DNA from: an uncultured Eubacteriales bacterium
GTDB lineage: Bacteria > Bacillota > Clostridia > Christensenellales > Aristaeellaceae
DNA: 46,466 nt
Direction: 5' to 3'
Assembly (NCBI GenBank): GCA_902790015.1
Contig: CADAQF010000016.1
Span: 1-46,466 of the forward strand
Numbering within the stretch: position 1 is the first letter of the stretch; each line of letters begins with the position of its first letter. A program made the translations under genes and the position numbers. Below are positions 24,395-32,396 of the stretch, in pieces. The notes beneath the pieces are model-generated. The model saw only the letters and a list, made by a program, of their open reading frames with translations, made no database searches and was not told the origin of the DNA.

Positions 24395-25524
24395 ACAGGC
24401 AGCTTTACCGCATCGGCATCCGCCTGGTTCCCCCCGCAAAGCTTTCCTTCAGCCCCTGGACGGGCCCTTCGCCCGCGCGCGGGCTTCAGGCCCAAATGCT
24501 TTCCGTCCTGCGCGAAGAAAAGGTCCGCGGCGGCGCCCTGGCCGTGAGTGACGGCGAAACCGTATCCGTGGCCGCCTTCGGGCAGGCCCACAGGAACGGG
24601 TCCCTGCCCGCTTCCTGTGATACCTTTTTCCGCACCGCCTCCGTCAGCAAGTTCGTGACGGCGTACGCCGTTCTGCTGCTTGAAAAGAAGGGGCTCCTCT
24701 CCCTTACAAAGGACATTGGGGATTATCTGGGCTTTCCCGTCCGCAATCCCGCCTTTCCGGATCAGAAGATCACCCTGTCGATGCTTTTGTCCCACACCTC
24801 CTCGATCCGCGACGGAGAAAGCTACCTGTCCGGGCTGAGCGCCTGCCCGCCCGTCACGGAGCTTTTGCAAAAGGACTGCTTCGCCCCCTGGGCGCCGGGA
24901 GAAAAATGGGATTATTCCAACCTCGCCGCCGGGCTGATCGGCTGCGTGCTGGAGGGCGCTTTAAAAAAACCGTTCCAGCAGATCATGGAGGAGACCCTGT
25001 TTGCTCCCCTTAAGATCGCGGCCTCCTTCTGCCCGTCACAGGTACCCGGGCCGCTGGCGGACTGCTGGCGGCTGTTTCCCCCGTCCTTCGCGCCCAATTA
25101 CGATGGACGAAAGCAGAAGCTCCTCCCCGCCCCGGCCGGCATCGACCTCAGGCGGGACTACCTGATGGCCCACGGAAGGCTCTGCGTTCGCGCGGGCGAC
25201 CTGCTTGAGATCGCCCGGAGCGCCGCCCAAAGCGATATTTTCCCGCGCATGATCCTTGAGCGCGCCTCCTTCGGTGCCCGCGACCGGGACCTGTGCGAGG
25301 GCCTTGGCACCTTCCTGTACCGGCACCCGGGCCTGCCGGAGGTGCTGTACGGCCACCAGGGGCTCGCCTACGGCGCGGTCAACGGGCTATTTATAAACGC
25401 CCGGGGCGAGGGCTTTGCCCTGCTGACCTCCGCCGCCTCGGAAGAAAGGATGGGCGTGATGACGTCGCTCAACAAACGCATGTGTGAAACCCTCTTTCCC
25501 CAGGGCAGGTGCCGGCCATGGTGA
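24391..25524 (+). CDS. Beta-lactamase-fold serine hydrolase, no signal peptide
   Basis: The 377-residue product has the class C-like motif order: SVSK near residue 88, YSN near 172 and HQGLAYG near 327. It therefore shares a fold with the exported hydrolase at 9964, but it lacks a signal peptide and is probably cytosolic. It overlaps lgt by 4 bases (ATGA) and its own end overlaps recX. Members of this family include esterases and D-amino-acid peptidases. The substrate cannot be inferred. GGAGG lies 9 bases before the ATG. Confidence 0.88.
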   Translation: MNRQLYRIGIRLVPPAKLSFSPWTGPSPARGLQAQMLSVLREEKVRGGALAVSDGETVSVAAFGQAHRNGSLPASCDTFFRTASVSKFVTAYAVLLLEKKGLLSLTKDIGDYLGFPVRNPAFPDQKITLSMLLSHTSSIRDGESYLSGLSACPPVTELLQKDCFAPWAPGEKWDYSNLAAGLIGCVLEGALKKPFQQIMEETLFAPLKIAASFCPSQVPGPLADCWRLFPPSFAPNYDGRKQKLLPAPAGIDLRRDYLMAHGRLCVRAGDLLEIARSAAQSDIFPRMILERASFGARDRDLCEGLGTFLYRHPGLPEVLYGHQGLAYGAVNGLFINARGEGFALLTSAASEERMGVMTSLNKRMCETLFPQGRCRPW

Positions 25525-26153
25525 CGGAAGTCAAAAAAATGACCGGGTACCACCGGGTCACCTTTTCGGACGGCGCGTCGCTCCGGGTGCCGGAGGCGCT
25601 TTTTTACGATTTCAGGGTGCATACGGGCGATCAGGTCGACCGGGCGTCCTACGAGGCATTACTTTCATCCCACGCCTACGAGTACGCGCTGGACCGGGCC
25701 GCCCGCGCCCTGACCGCGCGGGACGCCACCGAAAAGGAGATCGAAAAAAAGCTGCTTTCCGCCGGATACCCGGAGCAGGCCGTGGCCCGGGTGATGGAGG
25801 TGCTGACGCGCTACGAATTCATTTCCGACGAACGATACGCCGAGCGCTATGTTTCCTCCCGCTCCTCCCGCTACGGCCGGGGCCGGATCCTTACGGAGCT
25901 CCGGCGCAAGGGCGTTGAGGAAGATACCGTCCGGGAGGCGCTTGAAGCCCTGTCCCCGGAGGATGAAGCGGAGGCCGCCCTGGCGCAGGCCAGAAAGCTT
26001 TGCGCCCGCCGGGATCTTACCGACCGGGCGGACCGGCAGAAGGCCGTAGCCGCCCTGGTGCGCCGCGGCTTTTCATGGAGCCTCGCCGCCCAGGCCGTTC
26101 AGCGGCTTTCCGGCCGGGAGGACGACGAAGAAGGCGGGTGGGAAGACCCATGA
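25518..26153 (+). CDS. recX: Regulatory protein RecX
   Basis: The 211-residue product is a RecX, a small helical-repeat protein that binds RecA filaments and limits recombination. Repeated helix motifs are seen in ALTARDATEKEIEKKL near residue 63, FISDERYAERYV near 98 and GRGRILTELRRKGV near 117. The acidic tail (GREDDEEGG) is unusual but plausible. I chose the ATG at 25518, inside the end of the preceding gene. A GTG at 25509 is an alternative. recA is not in the window. The gene overlaps trmO by 4 bases. Confidence 0.9.
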   Translation: MVTEVKKMTGYHRVTFSDGASLRVPEALFYDFRVHTGDQVDRASYEALLSSHAYEYALDRAARALTARDATEKEIEKKLLSAGYPEQAVARVMEVLTRYEFISDERYAERYVSSRSSRYGRGRILTELRRKGVEEDTVREALEALSPEDEAEAALAQARKLCARRDLTDRADRQKAVAALVRRGFSWSLAAQAVQRLSGREDDEEGGWEDP

Positions 26154-26854
26154 TCGAAGCGCTGCGCGTTATCGCCCATGTACGGACGGATTTCCCCGAA
26201 AAATTCGGCATTCCCCGCCAGAGCGGTCTGGGGGACGAGCTGCGCGGCACGGTGGTCTTCACCCCGCCCTACCGGCTCAGGGAGGCGCTTCGGGGCATCG
26301 AGGGCTTTTCCCACCTGTGGCTCATTTGGGATTTTTCTCAGGTTCCCCAGCGCGGCAACTTTGAGCCCCTGGTCCGTCCGCCCCGCCTGGGCGGCAACGC
26401 CAAAATGGGCGTTTTCGCCACCCGTTCCCCCTTCCGGCCCAACCCCATCGGCCTGTCCCTGGTGCGCCTTTCAGCCGTGCGGGATACGGACGAAGGCCCT
26501 GTGCTGGACATATGCGGCATCGACGTGATGGACGGCACGCCCGTCTATGACATCAAGCCCTATCTCCCCCACATAGAAGCCGTGCCGGACGCTTTGGGCG
26601 GCTTCGCCCTCCCCCACGCTGAGGACCGGATGCAGGTCTCCTTCCCGGAGGAGCTGCTCGCCCTCGTGCCAAAGGAAAAGCGCCCCGCCCTGCTGCAGGC
26701 CCTCGCGCTGGACCCCCGGCCCGCCTATCAGGACGATCCCTCCCGCCGCTACGGCTTCGGCTTCGCCGGGATGGACATCCGTTTCACCGTAAACGGTTCC
26801 GTTCTCACGGTCACTGAGATCGCCGTGCCTTCCCCTTCCGATGGTCCTCAATGA
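26150..26854 (+). CDS. trmO: tRNA t6A37 N6-methyltransferase TrmO
   Basis: The 234-residue product is a TrmO/TsaA (YaeB) protein, which uses SAM to methylate N6-threonylcarbamoyladenosine at position 37 of tRNA-Thr. Family motifs are RTDFPEKFGIPRQSGL near residues 12-27, RSPFRPNPIGLSLVRL near 88-103 and DGTPVYDIKPYLP near 129-141. Many homologues carry a short C-terminal domain, and the last 75 residues here match that. It is the final gene of the unit, with a strong terminator at the stop codon. Confidence 0.94.
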   Translation: MIEALRVIAHVRTDFPEKFGIPRQSGLGDELRGTVVFTPPYRLREALRGIEGFSHLWLIWDFSQVPQRGNFEPLVRPPRLGGNAKMGVFATRSPFRPNPIGLSLVRLSAVRDTDEGPVLDICGIDVMDGTPVYDIKPYLPHIEAVPDALGGFALPHAEDRMQVSFPEELLALVPKEKRPALLQALALDPRPAYQDDPSRRYGFGFAGMDIRFTVNGSVLTVTEIAVPSPSDGPQ

Positions 26855-26882
26855 AAAAACGCCTGTATGAACAGGCGTTTTT
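26855..26882. terminator. Bidirectional terminator between trmO and the GH5 gene
   Basis: AAAAACGCCTGT (26855-26866) pairs with ACAGGCGTTTTT (26871-26882) with loop ATGA. Both strands end in a T-run, serving the two convergent genes. Confidence 0.9.
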
Positions 26883-26916
26883 CGTTTTATTCAACTATGC
26901 TTCCCGAACACTCAGC

Positions 26917-27951
26917 TTAGAGCAGTTTAATGATCTTGGGCAGGACTTCCTTCATATGGTCGTCCGACAGGCCGAAGTCCATTTTCCGGTAGGTCCACGC
27001 CGCGCGGGAGATGCCGAAATGGTCGAAGGCCGCGCTGATGGCCTGATACCATTGAACCGCGTCCTCAGGCTCCGCCCGGTCTATCACGCCGTACTCGCCG
27101 CAGTACAGCCTCACACCGCGCTCCCGGGCCACCTGGGCCGCCCTGGCGAAGCGGTTTTCAAAGTAATCCCGGCCCAGCGGCTTCGTCAGGTCCAGCCCGT
27201 CAAAGCCGTGAACGGGCTTGCCCAGGAAGCGCTCCGTTTCCTCCTTCAGCTCTGCCGCCGGCCTTTTAATGGAAAACCGGTACCCGTGGTCCATGCCCCT
27301 CACCCAGTACGCTCCCTGGTGGGTGAACATGATCGGGTCATAGCAGTGGAAATTGTAGACGATGTGCTCATCTGCGGGCGCGGCCAGGTCAGGCAGGGCG
27401 TCGATGCTGTTGTTCCAGTAGCTGCCCACCAGGATATCGATATCCGGGGCGATAGCCCGGATGCGCCGGATGCATCTGTCCGCGATGCGGTTCCAGACAG
27501 GCGAATAGGCGGGGTCCGTCACCTCGTTCAAAAGCTCAAAGGCCAGCATGTCCCGGTTTTCGCCGAAGCGGCGGGCAAACTGCTCCCACAGGCGGTAAAA
27601 CCGCTCCTGGTGCGCCTCGTTTTCAAAAAAGCCGGTTTCCTTTTCGCCCGCGTCAAAGGAAAAGCCGTAGGTCTTATGCAGGTCCAGCACCATATTCAGG
27701 CCGTATTCCCGGCACCAGGCGATGGCGTTGGCGATATAGGCAAACCCGTCTTCCTTATAAGTCCCTTTTTCGTCCTCCACCAGGTTATAGTCCACCGGCA
27801 GCCTCACGTGATCCAGCCCCCAGGATGCGATGACCCTGAAATCCTCTTTCCCGATAAACGTGTCATATCTTTCCCTGGTGTGATTGCACTGGGACAGCCA
27901 TCCGCCCAGGTTCACTCCGTGCTGAAACCCTTCAAAGGTAAGCGACATCAT
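26917..27951 (-). CDS. Glycoside hydrolase family 5 enzyme, intracellular
   Basis: The 344-residue product is a complete (beta/alpha)8 cellulase-type domain. GVNLGGWL near residue 13, VRLPVDYN near 50, the acid/base Glu in FELLNEV near 139 and the nucleophile Glu in CGEYGVID near 286 are present. GH5 covers beta-glucanases, mannanases and beta-glucosidases, so the exact glycan is unknown. There is no signal peptide or carbohydrate-binding module, suggesting action on imported oligosaccharides. The next gene upstream, 14 bases away, is a Gfo/Idh oxidoreductase, so a small sugar-use unit is likely. Confidence 0.88.
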   Translation of the reverse strand: MMSLTFEGFQHGVNLGGWLSQCNHTRERYDTFIGKEDFRVIASWGLDHVRLPVDYNLVEDEKGTYKEDGFAYIANAIAWCREYGLNMVLDLHKTYGFSFDAGEKETGFFENEAHQERFYRLWEQFARRFGENRDMLAFELLNEVTDPAYSPVWNRIADRCIRRIRAIAPDIDILVGSYWNNSIDALPDLAAPADEHIVYNFHCYDPIMFTHQGAYWVRGMDHGYRFSIKRPAAELKEETERFLGKPVHGFDGLDLTKPLGRDYFENRFARAAQVARERGVRLYCGEYGVIDRAEPEDAVQWYQAISAAFDHFGISRAAWTYRKMDFGLSDDHMKEVLPKIIKLL

Positions 27952-27965
27952 TCATTCCTCCCGTT

Positions 27966-28931
27966 TCAGTATTCTATGGCTTTAAGCAGCCTGTCCATCA
28001 CCCGGGCGTTCATCAGGGAGAACTCGCGGGAAACATGGGGCGTTTCCCCGTTTCGGATGCAGCGCCCGAGCTGCTCCACCTCCAGGGTGTAGTTGTTGCG
28101 GGCGGTCACCGTTTTCACTTCCCGCCCCGCGGCCGTCTGCACCGTATAGGTTATTTCTCCCGGCTGATTGAAGGCGAAATCGGAAATGATGCTTCCCTTT
28201 TCGCCGTACACGGCGAAGCGGTCGTGCCTGGCGGGGATCAGCATCCCGCAGTCCAGCGTCGCCATCATGCCGTCCTTAAAGGTCAGAAGACCCGATGTAA
28301 ACAGGTCTATGTGCCTGTCCGAAAACTGCGCCACGCCCTGCACCTGTTCAGGCTCCCGCCCGGTCATCCACAGTATCATGCTCACAGGATAGCAGCCCAG
28401 GTCAAAAAGCGCCCCGCCGTACGTCTCCCGGCGCAGCCTGATGTCCGTATCCGGCCGCCGCCCCGCGACAAAGGCGGACTCCATGTACCGAAGCGTCCCG
28501 ACCGTCCCCCCTTCCAGCTCCGCCTTGACGGCGCTTACAAAGGGATTGTGCAGATACGCGAACGCCTCCATCAGGAAGACGCCGTTTTTTTCCGCCGCGT
28601 CGAACATGCGCCGCGCCTCGTCTTCGGATACGGCGATCGGCTTTTCGCACAGCACGTGCTTGCCGGCCTCCAGCGCCCTGATGCTCCACTCGCAGTGCAG
28701 GTGGTTGGGCAGGGGGATATAGACCGCCTCCACCTGCGGGTCTTTAAGCAGCTCTTCGTAGCTTCCGTAGGACTTCTTGAAGCCGAACTCCCGGCAAAAC
28801 GCCTCCGCCTTTTCCGCGCTGCGGCCGGCGACGGCGTACAGCTCGCAGTTATCCGCCTGCAGCATGCCCGGAATGGTCTGCCCGCGGGCGATATCGGCCG
28901 TGCCCATCACGCCCCAGCGTACCTTCTTCAT
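27966..28931 (-). CDS. Gfo/Idh/MocA family oxidoreductase
   Basis: The 321-residue product has an N-terminal Rossmann domain (GVMGTADIARG at about residues 7-17). The catalytic ECEKPI-like motif, here HVLCEKPIA, lies near 93. A C-terminal alpha/beta domain holds the GGALFDLGCYPV substrate motif near 173. These enzymes oxidise or reduce sugars, inositols or their derivatives with NAD(P). I chose the ATG at 28931 because GGGAGGG lies upstream and homology begins there. A longer in-frame start at 29051 would overlap the neighbouring SDR gene. It probably shares a transcript with the GH5 gene. Substrate unknown. Confidence 0.9.
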   Translation of the reverse strand: MKKVRWGVMGTADIARGQTIPGMLQADNCELYAVAGRSAEKAEAFCREFGFKKSYGSYEELLKDPQVEAVYIPLPNHLHCEWSIRALEAGKHVLCEKPIAVSEDEARRMFDAAEKNGVFLMEAFAYLHNPFVSAVKAELEGGTVGTLRYMESAFVAGRRPDTDIRLRRETYGGALFDLGCYPVSMILWMTGREPEQVQGVAQFSDRHIDLFTSGLLTFKDGMMATLDCGMLIPARHDRFAVYGEKGSIISDFAFNQPGEITYTVQTAAGREVKTVTARNNYTLEVEQLGRCIRNGETPHVSREFSLMNARVMDRLLKAIEY

Positions 28932-28983
28932 GAACCGTATCCCTCCCCTTTTTCTGATCCTGTCTCCGGGCGCCTTCTTCTCA

Positions 28984-29688
28984 TCAGGGGTAAGCTTCCC
29001 CCGTATGGGTGATGAACACGGGGCCCTCCTTGTCATGGCGTTTTTTCTCAAACAGCAGCCGCAGGGTCTCCGCGTGCTCGTACGGGTCCAGCGGGGCCTG
29101 GCTGTTTTCGCTGGTGCGCACCCAGCCCGGATGAAGCGCGATGATGTTGATCTTCGGGTCGTCCTTGAACTTGTTGTGCATGGTCATGGTGGCCATGTTG
29201 AGCGCCGCCTTGGCCATCCCGTAGTCGATGTAATAGGTGCGGTAGCAGCGGCCTATACTGCCCGCCTCCGAGGAAATGTTGACTATAAGCGCCGTGTCCG
29301 CGCTTTGTCTCAGCAGCGGCAGGAAGGCCTTGAGCACCCTGAGCGGGCCCACCGAGGCCACGTTGACGACCGGGGCCACGTCGTCCAGGTTGAAATCCTC
29401 CAGTTCCTTCATCGTGTCCGGGGACGTGGTGACCGCGTTGTTCACGATCAGGTCCAGGCAGGGGAAAAACGTCTCCGCCTCCTTCGCCGCCCGGCTGACC
29501 GATTCGGTGCTGCCTATGTCCATCGTCAGTATGTGCAGCGTATCCGGGTACCGGTCGTTAAGCTTTTCCAGCGCCTCCGAGGGCCTGCGGACGGTGGCGA
29601 TCACCTGATCGCCCTGTTCCAGATAGCGCCTGACCAGGTTGAACCCCAGGCCGATCTGCCGGCCGGTGCCGGTGATCAGAACGTGCAC
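28984..29688 (-). CDS. Short-chain dehydrogenase/reductase
   Basis: The 234-residue product is an SDR. It has the cofactor motif TGTGRQIG near residue 7, NNAV near 84, catalytic Ser in NISSEAG and Tyr-Lys in YGMAK near 155. The GTGRQIG variant lacks the usual second glycine spacing of classical SDRs, so it is a divergent member. The AAAGGAGG ribosome site directly abuts an ATG at 29694. A GTG two codons further in (29688) has a normal 6-base spacing and is preferred. It lies in a run of minus-strand redox genes. Substrate unknown. Confidence 0.85.
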   Translation of the reverse strand: MHVLITGTGRQIGLGFNLVRRYLEQGDQVIATVRRPSEALEKLNDRYPDTLHILTMDIGSTESVSRAAKEAETFFPCLDLIVNNAVTTSPDTMKELEDFNLDDVAPVVNVASVGPLRVLKAFLPLLRQSADTALIVNISSEAGSIGRCYRTYYIDYGMAKAALNMATMTMHNKFKDDPKINIIALHPGWVRTSENSQAPLDPYEHAETLRLLFEKKRHDKEGPVFITHTGEAYP

Positions 29689-29730
29689 ACGCATCCTCCT
29701 TTCGTGCGTCGCGGGTTTTGAAGCCTGTTT

Positions 29731-29892
29731 ATACTAAGATCAGATAAAAATGCTAAAAGATTGTGCGTAGATTTGGCGTTTCATCAAGGAAACTGGCCGA
29801 AAGCGTACCCGTAGGTACGTTGAAGACAGTTGACGCAGAGGAAGCGGCAAAGATGCGTGCAAGATTTAGCAGTTTTATCAGAGATTAGTATT
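29731..29892. repeat. About 160-bp imperfect palindromic element
   Basis: The left arm (29731-29770, starting ATACTAAGATCAGATAAAAA) is an imperfect inverted copy of the right arm (29853-29892). A nested hairpin pairs CGTACC with GGTACG (about 29808-29823), and AACTG/CAGTT pairs between. The base composition is lower in G+C than the surroundings. The right arm runs over the stop codon of the aldo/keto reductase gene. No protein is encoded. It may be a small non-autonomous mobile repeat and may also end transcription. Confidence 0.7.
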
Positions 29893-31024
29893 AATCCTGC
29901 ATTTCCTTCCAGGCCTGCTGAAGCTTCTCTATGATCGGCAGGTGCTGGGGGCAGGCGGCCTCGCAGGCGCCGCAGGCCACGCATTTGTCCGGCGTTTCGC
30001 CCCTTTCGCGGATGCCGCGCAGGTCCCAGTGGTACCTGGGCTCCCCGCCGTAGAGGGACAACTCGTTCCACGCTGAAAATACGCCGGGAATATTCACCCC
30101 GTTGGGGCAGGGCATGCAGTAACGGCAGCCGGTGCAGCCTACTTTGGTGCGGCTCAGATAGGCTGCCCGCACACTGTCCATGAGCCGCAGCTCGTCTTCG
30201 TTCATGATCCCGCTTTCGACCGTGTCGAAGATGCGCAGGTTATCGTCGATCTGCTCGGCCTCGTTGCAGCCCGAAAGCACCACTGACACCTGCGGATGGT
30301 TGCACAGCCAGCGGAAGGCCCATTCCACCGGGCTTCTTTTGACCGGGAAGGCGTCGTAGAGCGCCTGCACGTTGTCCGGCGCCTTGGAAAGCCTTCCTCC
30401 CAGCAGCCCCTCCATGATCACCACGGGAATGCCCATGCTGCCGGCCAGCTCCAGGCCCTTTTTTCCGGCCTGGTTGTCCACGTCCATGAAATTGTACTGG
30501 ATCTGCACCATGTCCCAGTCGTAATCTTTGAGGATATATTCATAATCCTCGTAGCTGCCGTGGAACGAGAAGCACTTATACCGGATCTTTCCCTCGGCCT
30601 TTTTGCGGTCAAAAAACGCCGGCGCGCCGATGGACTTGAAGTATTCCCACTTCTTCCGGTCGATGCCGTGCATCAGGTAAAAATCAATATGATCCGTCTG
30701 CAGCTTTTTAAGCTCCGTGTTCAGGAGGTTTTCCATATCCTCCTCATTTTTGACCGCTTCCATCGGCATCTTGGTGGCGATGGTCACCCGGTCCCGGTAG
30801 CCGTCCTGCAGCGCCTTGCCCAGGACGATCTCCGAGGTCTTGTCCAGATACACATAGGCCGTATCCAGATACGTCACCCCGCCGTCGATAGCCCGGCGGA
30901 TCAGCCCGATGGCCTTCTGTTCGTCGATCACGCTGTCCCCCGAGGCCGGGCCGTTAAAGCGCATGCACCCCAGTCCGAAGGCGGAAGCCCTGATCCCCAG
31001 CTTCCCCATTTCCCTGTATTTCAT
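29891..31024 (-). CDS. Aldo/keto reductase with C-terminal ferredoxin-type domain
   Basis: The 377-residue product has an N-terminal aldo/keto reductase barrel: MKYREMGKLG start, catalytic Tyr in LDTAYVY near residue 53, catalytic Lys in IATKMP and His in YLMHGID. A C-terminal Cys-rich part follows, CTGCRYCMPCPNGV near 289 and CVACGACEAACP near 346, that should bind one or two [4Fe-4S] clusters. Such fusions are common in anaerobes and let ferredoxin, rather than NADPH alone, exchange electrons. The ATG at 31024 has AAGGAG upstream, and an earlier start at 31138 would overlap the promoter. Its stop codon lies inside the palindromic repeat. Confidence 0.93.
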   Translation of the reverse strand: MKYREMGKLGIRASAFGLGCMRFNGPASGDSVIDEQKAIGLIRRAIDGGVTYLDTAYVYLDKTSEIVLGKALQDGYRDRVTIATKMPMEAVKNEEDMENLLNTELKKLQTDHIDFYLMHGIDRKKWEYFKSIGAPAFFDRKKAEGKIRYKCFSFHGSYEDYEYILKDYDWDMVQIQYNFMDVDNQAGKKGLELAGSMGIPVVIMEGLLGGRLSKAPDNVQALYDAFPVKRSPVEWAFRWLCNHPQVSVVLSGCNEAEQIDDNLRIFDTVESGIMNEDELRLMDSVRAAYLSRTKVGCTGCRYCMPCPNGVNIPGVFSAWNELSLYGGEPRYHWDLRGIRERGETPDKCVACGACEAACPQHLPIIEKLQQAWKEMQD

Positions 31025-31109
31025 CTGCCGCTCCTTCTTTTGTATCGTCCCTTGCTGTTGCTCCGCCCGTCCTCCGTTTCCCGGAAAAACGGGCCTGCTG
31101 TGGGTAATA

Positions 31110-31138
31110 ATTGTATCATATGCGCGTTGTGCAAACAA
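31110..31138 (-). promoter_or_regulatory. Sigma-A promoter of the aldo/keto reductase gene
   Basis: On the minus strand TTGTTT (31133-31138) is 17 bases from TACAAT (31110-31115), about 85 bases before the start codon. Confidence 0.65.
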
Positions 31139-31195
31139 GGGGGAAGTTGGTTGGGCTCACGTATTCTGCATGAGCCCTGGGAAAGAGACTTGCAG

Positions 31196-31261
31196 CCAGG
31201 GCCTGCCGGCCCGTTCGGCGCTGAAAAAGATCCACTGATTCTTTTTCCGAGCGCGCCTCAC
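31196..31261 (+). repeat. Interspersed repeat family B, copy 1
   Basis: The 66-base unit starts CCAGGGCCTGCCGGCCCG, contains the hairpin GAAAAAGA/TCTTTTTC and ends GCGCGCCTCAC. A copy of equal length lies at 34761-34826. It occupies the 568-base gap 31025-31592 with repeat A copy 2. No gene is seen in that gap. Confidence 0.8.
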
Positions 31262-31332
31262 AACCGGCCTGTTTTCCTGGCGCCGCTCACCACAAACAGC
31301 TTTCCCTGGGACGGTGAAGCATGTTCGCGTAC

Positions 31333-31421
31333 ATAAGCCTTCCCCTCAGAGGGGAAGGTGGCCCGGCGGAGTCAACAGGTCGAGTGAAAACAAGCATTTT
31401 CGCCGGGTCGGATGAGGTGGT
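31333..31421 (+). repeat. Interspersed repeat family A, copy 2
   Basis: It has the same part order as 19216-19304: AAGCCTTCCCCT/GGGGAAGG inverted repeat, a second stem CCCGGCG/CGCCGGG and GGATGAGGTGG at the end. The second stem changes together with copy 1 (A-T there, G-C here). It lies between the aldo/keto reductase and GNAT genes. The remaining 31422-31592 holds no recognised feature. Confidence 0.75.
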
Positions 31422-31592
31422 CTCCGCGTCTCACTTACTCACCGCCATTCGCTGCTCAGGCTATTTTGGCGGGTGCTTACCTGCGTTTTCTTAATTCATT
31501 CGTGTGCCGTGGGAACATGAAGCACGGCCGGCAATCTTCTTCCCGGCCGCGCTCACTTCCTCGTAACCGTTTCACGCTCAGCAGGGCGGCCG

Positions 31593-32360
31593 TCAGTCCG
31601 AATCCTTGATCCTCACAGCCTCCGTTTCGACCCACGCAGGCCTGAAGCCGCTGCTCCATGCGATATTCTGCGAGTTTATATTGGCAGCCGCCGTACCGTA
31701 AAAGGGAACGTCTCCCGTTTCGGCTATCCTGTTTTTAAGCAGCGTCACAAGACAGGATCCTATCCCCCTTGCGCGGTATGCAGGCAGCACGTCGATCCCG
31801 ATCTGCTGCCAGTGTGGGGCGTCCTCAGAGCAGGCCGCCATGCCCATGACCGCATCGTCGTCGACTGCCAGAACCGCCATCCTGTCAGGCCTTACCGGGC
31901 AGGGCTCCGGATACGCGATGGCATTGGGAAATCGCGGGTCCCCGTAAAACGAGCTGATCCCGCCTTCATCAAGCCACTTTACCCGGAAGCTTTCCCTTGC
32001 GGCCACCTCCCGGCAGGGCAGGAACATGTGATGCGTCGGCGCCATCTTATACCCGTATTTCCTGATTTCTTCGTTTATCCTGATCAGCTGATCCAGGTCA
32101 AAAAGACGCCGTCCCTCCATATCCCCGATGAACCCGCGCAGGAAGGCGTGCAGGCGTTCATCGGCCATGATCACCGTGTTTCCTCCCAGCGTCGCCATCT
32201 GCAAAAAAGGCATGCCGGGGCTGTAGCTTCTTCTTCCTTCGTTCAGCGCCGGGAGCGTGATGACGTTTTCCTTTGCCAGCAGATCGGCAGGGGTGCAGTT
32301 CAGGTCCAGGGAAAGCTGCTCAAGGAGTCTCTCCCGGTACTTTATGAACATCGTCTGCAT
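31593..32360 (-). CDS. GNAT family N-acetyltransferase
   Basis: The 255-residue product has a GNAT domain in its C-terminal half, with AVLAVDDDAVMGMAAC as strand 4 near residue 165 and the acetyl-CoA loop RARGIGSCLV near 200. A long N-terminal part (to about 130) has no assigned fold and starts with a helical LLEQLSLDLNCTPADLL segment. That layout resembles GNAT proteins whose N-terminal domain shapes the acceptor site. The acceptor is unknown. AAGGTG lies about 9 bases before the ATG. It follows the murG-orphan pair after a 36-base gap and may be cotranscribed. Confidence 0.85.
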   Translation of the reverse strand: MQTMFIKYRERLLEQLSLDLNCTPADLLAKENVITLPALNEGRRSYSPGMPFLQMATLGGNTVIMADERLHAFLRGFIGDMEGRRLFDLDQLIRINEEIRKYGYKMAPTHHMFLPCREVAARESFRVKWLDEGGISSFYGDPRFPNAIAYPEPCPVRPDRMAVLAVDDDAVMGMAACSEDAPHWQQIGIDVLPAYRARGIGSCLVTLLKNRIAETGDVPFYGTAAANINSQNIAWSSGFRPAWVETEAVRIKDSD

Positions 32361-32396
32361 TCTCGTTCACCTTCTCAAGTCCTGTTGTACCTTTCT

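Noticed and set aside
26851..28092. 413-codon plus-strand frame
   Set aside because: It is antisense to the GH5 gene, with biased composition and no family features.
31139..31592. Insertion sequence
   Set aside because: The gap contains only short structured repeats, with no transposase fragment in any frame.
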